Source: Trichomonas vaginalis G3
Taxonomy: Eukaryota > Parabasalia > Trichomonadida > Trichomonadidae
Length of the DNA: 64,000 nt
Assembly (NCBI RefSeq): GCF_026262505.1
Contig: NC_067203.1
Location: 7,812,001 to 7,876,000 of the forward strand
Reading direction: 5' to 3'
The position numbers and the translations under genes were made by a program. The notes below the pieces were generated by a model, which did not search any database, was not told where the DNA came from, and worked only from the letters and a program-made list of their open reading frames with translations. Positions 59,745 to 64,000 of the stretch are shown in pieces (positions within the stretch are counted from its first letter, which is position 1; each line of letters starts with the position of its first letter).

Positions 59745-61847
59745 CTAAATCATCTTAAGTAAGTCTTGTATAGCATTTCTAACCTTAATATAATCAGGGC
59801 AAATCATTCCTTCGACTGTAATTGATTTTTCATTAACTAATCTTACTTTAACTCTTCTTCTACCGCATTCCAAGACACCTCCAGCCTTGAAGTCATTATT
59901 GATTCCAAGGGAATCCAGTTTACTTGAAAGTTGGCTCATATCAATTGTTCCAACGAAAGTTGCTTGATGTCCTGCACTGCTTTCGACAGGTCTTGCTTGT
60001 ACGAACTGCTGGTGCTCATCCGCTTTAAGAGTTGCTTCAATGTACGCGATATCGTTGACTCCGCAGTTTACAAAGTCAATTCCACTCAATAAAGCACGGG
60101 AAAGGCTAATTTTACGTGTGGTCAGATCCCTTTGAAGAGACACTTTTTCTCCAATGGCCGGAATATAAATTCTTGTATTTTGAGGGGATTTTCCCTTCAA
60201 AATCTTCATCAATTCTTCACAGTTCTCCTTCTTAGCGCCAATTATAATGATATCGGTCGGATTGAAGCTTGTTACATTGTAAGCAATTGTAGAATAATCG
60301 GAAGTTCTTTCGAGATTCCAGAAAACGGCTGTACCAACGAAATTGTAGTCATATTGAGTGATCATAAACTTGGATGGCTTGTATACTAGCTCTTGGATGA
60401 AATTTTGTTGGGTAAGAGAGGAATCTATCATCTTTGACGTATCCATCTTGGAAGGAGCCATCGGGTTAGCACCTTTTAGATAGTTTTCGACTACAATGTT
60501 CGCTCCATAATCTGATAAATCTGAAGTTTCCTTTCTTTTGAACTGGAAGAAGTGCTTTTTCAGAGACTGTGCGATTTGGCTGGAGTTCTCGATGTTTTCT
60601 TGGCTCACTTCATCACTTTCGTCGCTGATATCTCCTTCAATTTCGTTTGCCTTCTCTTGGAGAGCACTTTGCTTCTCCATGAACTTAACCAACTCTTCTC
60701 CTGTCAATGGCTCCCTGTGCTTGATGATAAAACGGAAGGTTCTGTGGGCATTATTCGTTCTTAAGGCTTCGGCCAACGAATAAGGGGGTTCTCTCTGGGT
60801 AAATATGATCAGATTGTCCGAGTTGGCCTTGTCAAGGAATAATTTTCTTGAGAAACCGCGTTCTAAAGTATCTGTTGAGGAAATAACGACACAGCCTTGG
60901 CTAAAGTCGATATCCTTGATACTGGTAACACACGAGAAGTAACTGAGATCAGGGTCGTTGAATTCGAATGGATATTCGCCTGAATTAATCTTTTCTTGAA
61001 TATCTAATGATAAATAGTTAGATAATGACTGCGCGTTCTTCAAAACAGCTGGAGAACTGTGTGATAAAAAGTATATCTTCCATTTCCAATTGACTTTCTT
61101 CCATTGTTCTTTTAATCTCGAAATTACTTCCAAAGAACCGGAAACGCCGTCTGTAGGGAAAATAATCGTTTTGCCGCCGTTTAGCTTACCAAATATTTGT
61201 CTCCAGAACTCATCTTCTTTTCCGTCGCGATGGCTCTCTGGGCCTCGCGCATCGAGAATCCAGAGGGTTGGATGCAATCCGGATTCAAGGCTGAAGCTGC
61301 TGAGGTATTTACTGTGGTCGCCAACTGAAACTGAGTAAATAACTTCATTTTGGCCTTTTACGATCCTCCAGACGGTTCCACCAAGCGTATTTCCTGCGTT
61401 ATATGGTGTAATTGTAATGTTTTTGCCATCAAGTTGTTCTGATTGCTGATATGTCATACGATTAATTTTTTGAAAAGCTTGATCGATGTCATTTGCATTA
61501 AATTCTTTAAATTCTTCTTCATCGCGTATGTTTAAATATGAATCGTAAATAAGAAGTGATCCAAGAGCTGGAATTGGCATAGTTGCAAAAATTGGAGCGG
61601 ATAAACCATGGCTGCAAAGATAAGGAAGCGCTCCAATATGCTCTATAGAGGCATGTGAAAGCAAAACTGCATTAACATGAGAACAAATTTCTATTTGTGT
61701 TTGAATATCTTCTAATCTGAAATCTTCTGTCCAACCACAGTCCAATAAAAATGTGAATTCATCAACATGGAGAAGATAAGCAAATGGAGTGGTTGATTGG
61801 GCTCCAGAAAGCGGCTGAAATGAAATACTTGTGGTATCACTCTCCAT
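59745..61847 (-). CDS. CPSF2: CPSF2 (CPSF-100), inactive metallo-beta-lactamase subunit of mRNA 3' processing
   Basis: 700 residues. The N-terminus (FAYLLHVDEFTFLLDCGWTE, VNAVLLSHASIEHIGALPYL, ITPYNAGNTLGGTVWRIVKG) is clearly CPSF2. The zinc-binding HxHxDH of the active nuclease CPSF73 is here HASIEH (65-70), lacking the second His and the Asp, as expected for this non-catalytic paralogue. A beta-CASP region follows (about 210-400) with a charged insert (ESDEVSQENIE). The C-terminal domain (VGTIDMSQLSSKLDSLGINN to YIKVRNAIQDLLKMI) matches that of CPSF2. It would pair with CPSF73 in the nuclear cleavage complex. The initiator 15 bases before the ATG supports the start. Confidence 0.9.
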   Translation of the reverse strand: MESDTTSISFQPLSGAQSTTPFAYLLHVDEFTFLLDCGWTEDFRLEDIQTQIEICSHVNAVLLSHASIEHIGALPYLCSHGLSAPIFATMPIPALGSLLIYDSYLNIRDEEEFKEFNANDIDQAFQKINRMTYQQSEQLDGKNITITPYNAGNTLGGTVWRIVKGQNEVIYSVSVGDHSKYLSSFSLESGLHPTLWILDARGPESHRDGKEDEFWRQIFGKLNGGKTIIFPTDGVSGSLEVISRLKEQWKKVNWKWKIYFLSHSSPAVLKNAQSLSNYLSLDIQEKINSGEYPFEFNDPDLSYFSCVTSIKDIDFSQGCVVISSTDTLERGFSRKLFLDKANSDNLIIFTQREPPYSLAEALRTNNAHRTFRFIIKHREPLTGEELVKFMEKQSALQEKANEIEGDISDESDEVSQENIENSSQIAQSLKKHFFQFKRKETSDLSDYGANIVVENYLKGANPMAPSKMDTSKMIDSSLTQQNFIQELVYKPSKFMITQYDYNFVGTAVFWNLERTSDYSTIAYNVTSFNPTDIIIIGAKKENCEELMKILKGKSPQNTRIYIPAIGEKVSLQRDLTTRKISLSRALLSGIDFVNCGVNDIAYIEATLKADEHQQFVQARPVESSAGHQATFVGTIDMSQLSSKLDSLGINNDFKAGGVLECGRRRVKVRLVNEKSITVEGMICPDYIKVRNAIQDLLKMI

Positions 61848-61858
61848 TTTTTTGAAAA

Positions 61859-61864
61859 AAGTGA
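61859..61864 (-). promoter_or_regulatory. initiator TCACTT for CPSF2
   Basis: Minus-strand TCACTT with A+1 at 61862 gives a leader of about 15 nt. Confidence 0.65.
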
Positions 61865-62258
61865 CTATATTTGCTCATTGAAGATTTTGGAACAAAACTA
61901 GAAAAATTAGAACTAAAGATTCATAAAAAATCTTTTTACATCAAAATATTTAACTATTGACCTAAAACTAAATATCTTTCGATGAACAAAATCATCTAAA
62001 GCATATTTATAGTAAATCAATGACAAACATAAACTGATTGATTCTATTCCTAAGTAGATGACTGATACATCAGCAATAGATTTAAAAATATAATATTATT
62101 TTGTCAAAATAGTTGGTTTTACTAAAGGAGATATCGGGGGTTGGCAAAATCAAAGTTATTTTAAGAACAGAAATAGGAAAAAATTAAGAATTTTATTATA
62201 ATGAGAGTATTTTATTTTATTTTTATTTACAAGTAATTAAAAACATCTAGTATACAAG
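61865..62258. other. spacer, nothing recognised
   Basis: AT-rich, between the CPSF2 start and the stop of the acetyltransferase gene. No feature identified. Confidence 0.4.
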
Positions 62259-62753
62259 TTATTGAGTGGTTTTTGAGCCTGGCATGGAATAAATGTAAGC
62301 ATCTCCGATTTCCAAGGCTTTGTAATATCCTGGAAGGAATTCTTTCTTTGTAAAACCAAAGTTTTCGTAGAATTTCATAGCAACTTCATTGCTGTATAAA
62401 ACATGAAGGTAAATTTCATCAACATCTTTATTTTCGTCAATAATATGTTGCAAAAGCTTACGTGCGATTCCACGACGTTGATATGTGTGTAAAACTCCGA
62501 TTGTCATTAAATATAATTTATGTATCTTTGGATCCTTTTCGTCTTCTTCGATACGCCAGCAAATTTCACCAATTGGGAGATCATTGTTCAAATAAACAAG
62601 CAATCCATGTGCAATCTTTCCTTCTTCGAACATTTTATAAATACGGCGACCATAATGGACAGGAAGTGTTTCACGATGAATTCTTCGAAGAAGTCCAACA
62701 TTGTTTTTATCAACTGGAACATAACTCAACTCGAATGGCTGATTATCACTCAT
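62259..62753 (-). CDS. NAA50: N-alpha-acetyltransferase 50 (NAA50)-like GNAT enzyme
   Basis: 164 residues, the normal size. The GNAT core is complete. LPVHY (30-34) corresponds to the substrate-binding FPVxY of NAA50; KLYLMTIGVLHTYQRRGIAR (79-98) contains the catalytic Tyr81 and the acetyl-CoA loop QRRGIA; IYLHVLYSNEVAMKFYENFG (114-133) carries His117, the second catalytic residue. NAA50 acetylates N-terminal Met in the cytosol, partly with the NatA complex. The first 35 residues after the ATG at 62753 align with the family start. The divergent ankyrin gene begins only 96 bases away. Confidence 0.85.
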   Translation of the reverse strand: MSDNQPFELSYVPVDKNNVGLLRRIHRETLPVHYGRRIYKMFEEGKIAHGLLVYLNNDLPIGEICWRIEEDEKDPKIHKLYLMTIGVLHTYQRRGIARKLLQHIIDENKDVDEIYLHVLYSNEVAMKFYENFGFTKKEFLPGYYKALEIGDAYIYSMPGSKTTQ

Positions 62754-62849
62754 AATTAAGTGGCCACTTAAAAGAAAGGTGACATTTGGTTGTTAAATTT
62801 GACACTTTACAATCTGATCTAATTTATTTGTCAAATTTTAAAATCAACC

Positions 62850-64000
62850 ATGAAATCAGGTGTATACGATGAAGTCATGAGCTTTGCCAAAGATTATATT
62901 GATACAATTAACGCTCTTTATCAACTAAAAGCAAATGATGAAGAAGAGATAGACGCATTTTACAAATTTCTCAAGACAAATTTACTTGATACAAAACTCT
63001 ATAAACCAGGAGAACTCATTCGTGAAATACAAGATGTCGCTGTATTCAATAATCGCTATTTTAAATCGTTTTGGACAATAGCCAAAAGAATATTTGAAGA
63101 TTATCAACCAAAAGTAATCGAGAGAATTACGCCGCTTTTTGACTATTTCTTTTATAAAGAATATGGAATTGTTTTTAATGAGACAAATAAGAAATATTTC
63201 AACCAATTTGAAGCGAAAAATTATTCAATAGATGTTCATGAAGAAAACTCAATATATAAAGCGATTATGAAAAATGATATAAAATCATTTATAATATTCA
63301 CAGAAATGGATGGTTTTGATAAGGATCAAAAATACTCTAGCAATTTCTATCCAAGGCAATCTACTTCTTATACTTTGATTGAGTTATGTTGTTATCATGG
63401 AGCTGTTGATTGCTTTAAGTTATTAAGATCAAAATTCAACTCAAAAATCACTCATAAATGCCTTCATTTTTCTTTTTTGAGTGGAAATCCAGAAATATTA
63501 AATGAATGCTTGAAATACGAAAAACCATGCAGAGATTGCATCAGCTATGCAATAATTTCTCACAATATTGATTTTGTCACGTATTTGATGAATGAACATA
63601 ACATACCAATTTATATAAATTGTTGCAATGATTTCAACAATCTCCAAACATATTTAATTGGTTTAGAGCAAACAAATGATTTCAACTCATGTTTTCTTCA
63701 TCGTCCATATTTCCATCTTCCTGCATTTTATAAATATATACTCGACCATTGTCCTGATATAACTAAAAAAGGTAACTTTTATGGAAGACGAGCTTTTGAA
63801 AATGTTATAAATGAAAATAGATATGACATTGCTGAAATTCTTATTTCTCACGGTGTAGATGTAAATATAATGAATGATGTTGAAGAGTCTGCACTTCATT
63901 TAGCAGCAATAAATGGTCGAAAAGAATTAGTTGAACTCTTTATTTCTAACGGCGTAGATGTAAATATCAAAGAGAGATATAACCATACACCTCTTCATTA
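62850..64000 (+). CDS. ankyrin-repeat protein (second family), runs off the window
   Basis: Continuous frame from the ATG at 62850 to the window edge (383 complete codons, no stop). It begins MKSGVYDEVMSFAKDYIDTI and shows the whole family layout in one frame: a helical N-terminus of about 65 residues corresponding to the piece detached in the 59164 copy, the uncharacterised helical domain (YTLIELCCYHGAVDCFKLLR, YAIISHNIDFVTYLMNEHN), then at least two ankyrin units (DIAEILISHGVDVNIMNDVE...). It is more diverged than the other two copies. It shares a 96-bp divergent promoter region with NAA50. Confidence 0.8.
   Translation, partial: MKSGVYDEVMSFAKDYIDTINALYQLKANDEEEIDAFYKFLKTNLLDTKLYKPGELIREIQDVAVFNNRYFKSFWTIAKRIFEDYQPKVIERITPLFDYFFYKEYGIVFNETNKKYFNQFEAKNYSIDVHEENSIYKAIMKNDIKSFIIFTEMDGFDKDQKYSSNFYPRQSTSYTLIELCCYHGAVDCFKLLRSKFNSKITHKCLHFSFLSGNPEILNECLKYEKPCRDCISYAIISHNIDFVTYLMNEHNIPIYINCCNDFNNLQTYLIGLEQTNDFNSCFLHRPYFHLPAFYKYILDHCPDITKKGNFYGRRAFENVINENRYDIAEILISHGVDVNIMNDVEESALHLAAINGRKELVELFISNGVDVNIKERYNHTPLH

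Noticed and set aside
1-64000. Large virus-like (Polinton/Maverick) or LTR elements, which are common in this genus
   Set aside because: No capsid, polymerase-B, integrase or reverse-transcriptase-like frames and no long terminal repeats of that kind were recognised.

Overview
The window looks like nuclear DNA of a parabasalid protist, most likely Trichomonas vaginalis. Genes are intronless, with very short spacers to their start codons. Several carry the trichomonad initiator TCA(C/T)T(T) only a few bases before the ATG. Two ankyrin-repeat families typical of T. vaginalis are present: one with units of the type LEVVQYLISVGANKEAKDN, the other with units of the type LISHGANINEKDKNG. Housekeeping genes are highly diverged eukaryotic orthologues. 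Spacers are very AT-rich and full of non-coding transposon-like repeats. No chromosome-scale context, rRNA or CRISPR is visible.

Layout of conserved genes: katanin p80 C-terminus (2-1000, cut by the window edge); RBJ-like small GTPase (1454-2002); an unassigned gene that changes frame (2089-4237, minus); a large helical protein with ubiquitin-like segments (14144-17107, minus); a coiled-coil IQ protein (19463-20281); CFAP54-like axonemal protein (24166-31086); an armadillo-like/coiled-coil protein (32354-34810, minus); PPAN/SSF1 Brix factor (36703-37578); a SNARE (38017-38325, minus); a TBC-like protein without its catalytic fingers (39962-41473, minus); GT61-type (45446-46597, minus) and GT31/Fringe-type (53489-54547, minus) glycosyltransferases; UPF2 (49344-52196, minus); CPSF2 (59745-61847, minus); NAA50 (62259-62753, minus). 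They cover flagellum and microtubules, vesicle traffic, RNA processing and decay, ribosome assembly and surface glycosylation. They do not form operons.

Six ankyrin loci lie between them (11133-12683, 20554-21834, 35136-36319, 43092-44690, 55128-59164, 62850-end). They show rapid birth and death: one has an early stop, one a frameshift, one two frame-breaking deletions, and one is split by a 2.1-kb element. One looks intact, and one runs off the window uninterrupted.

The most unusual content is the repeat landscape. A set of non-coding elements sits between TTAA tetranucleotides, often head-to-tail and sharing single TTAAs (4359-7118; 38837-39898; also 12714-13602, 34878-35082 and 54903-55024). 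For one of them an empty site in a paralogous gene shows that TTAA is the target site. Other structures are a three-level nested inverted-repeat element (7760-10270), a CAGT-ended TIR element sitting in an inverted copy of its own interior (21906-23083), a foldback element with 253-bp tandem repeats inside an ankyrin gene (56843-58961), and a cluster of near-perfect hairpins inside a closing stem (42004-42339). No transposase gene was recognised in the window. These elements therefore appear non-autonomous, possibly Kolobok-like (TTAA) and Tc1/mariner-like (TA).
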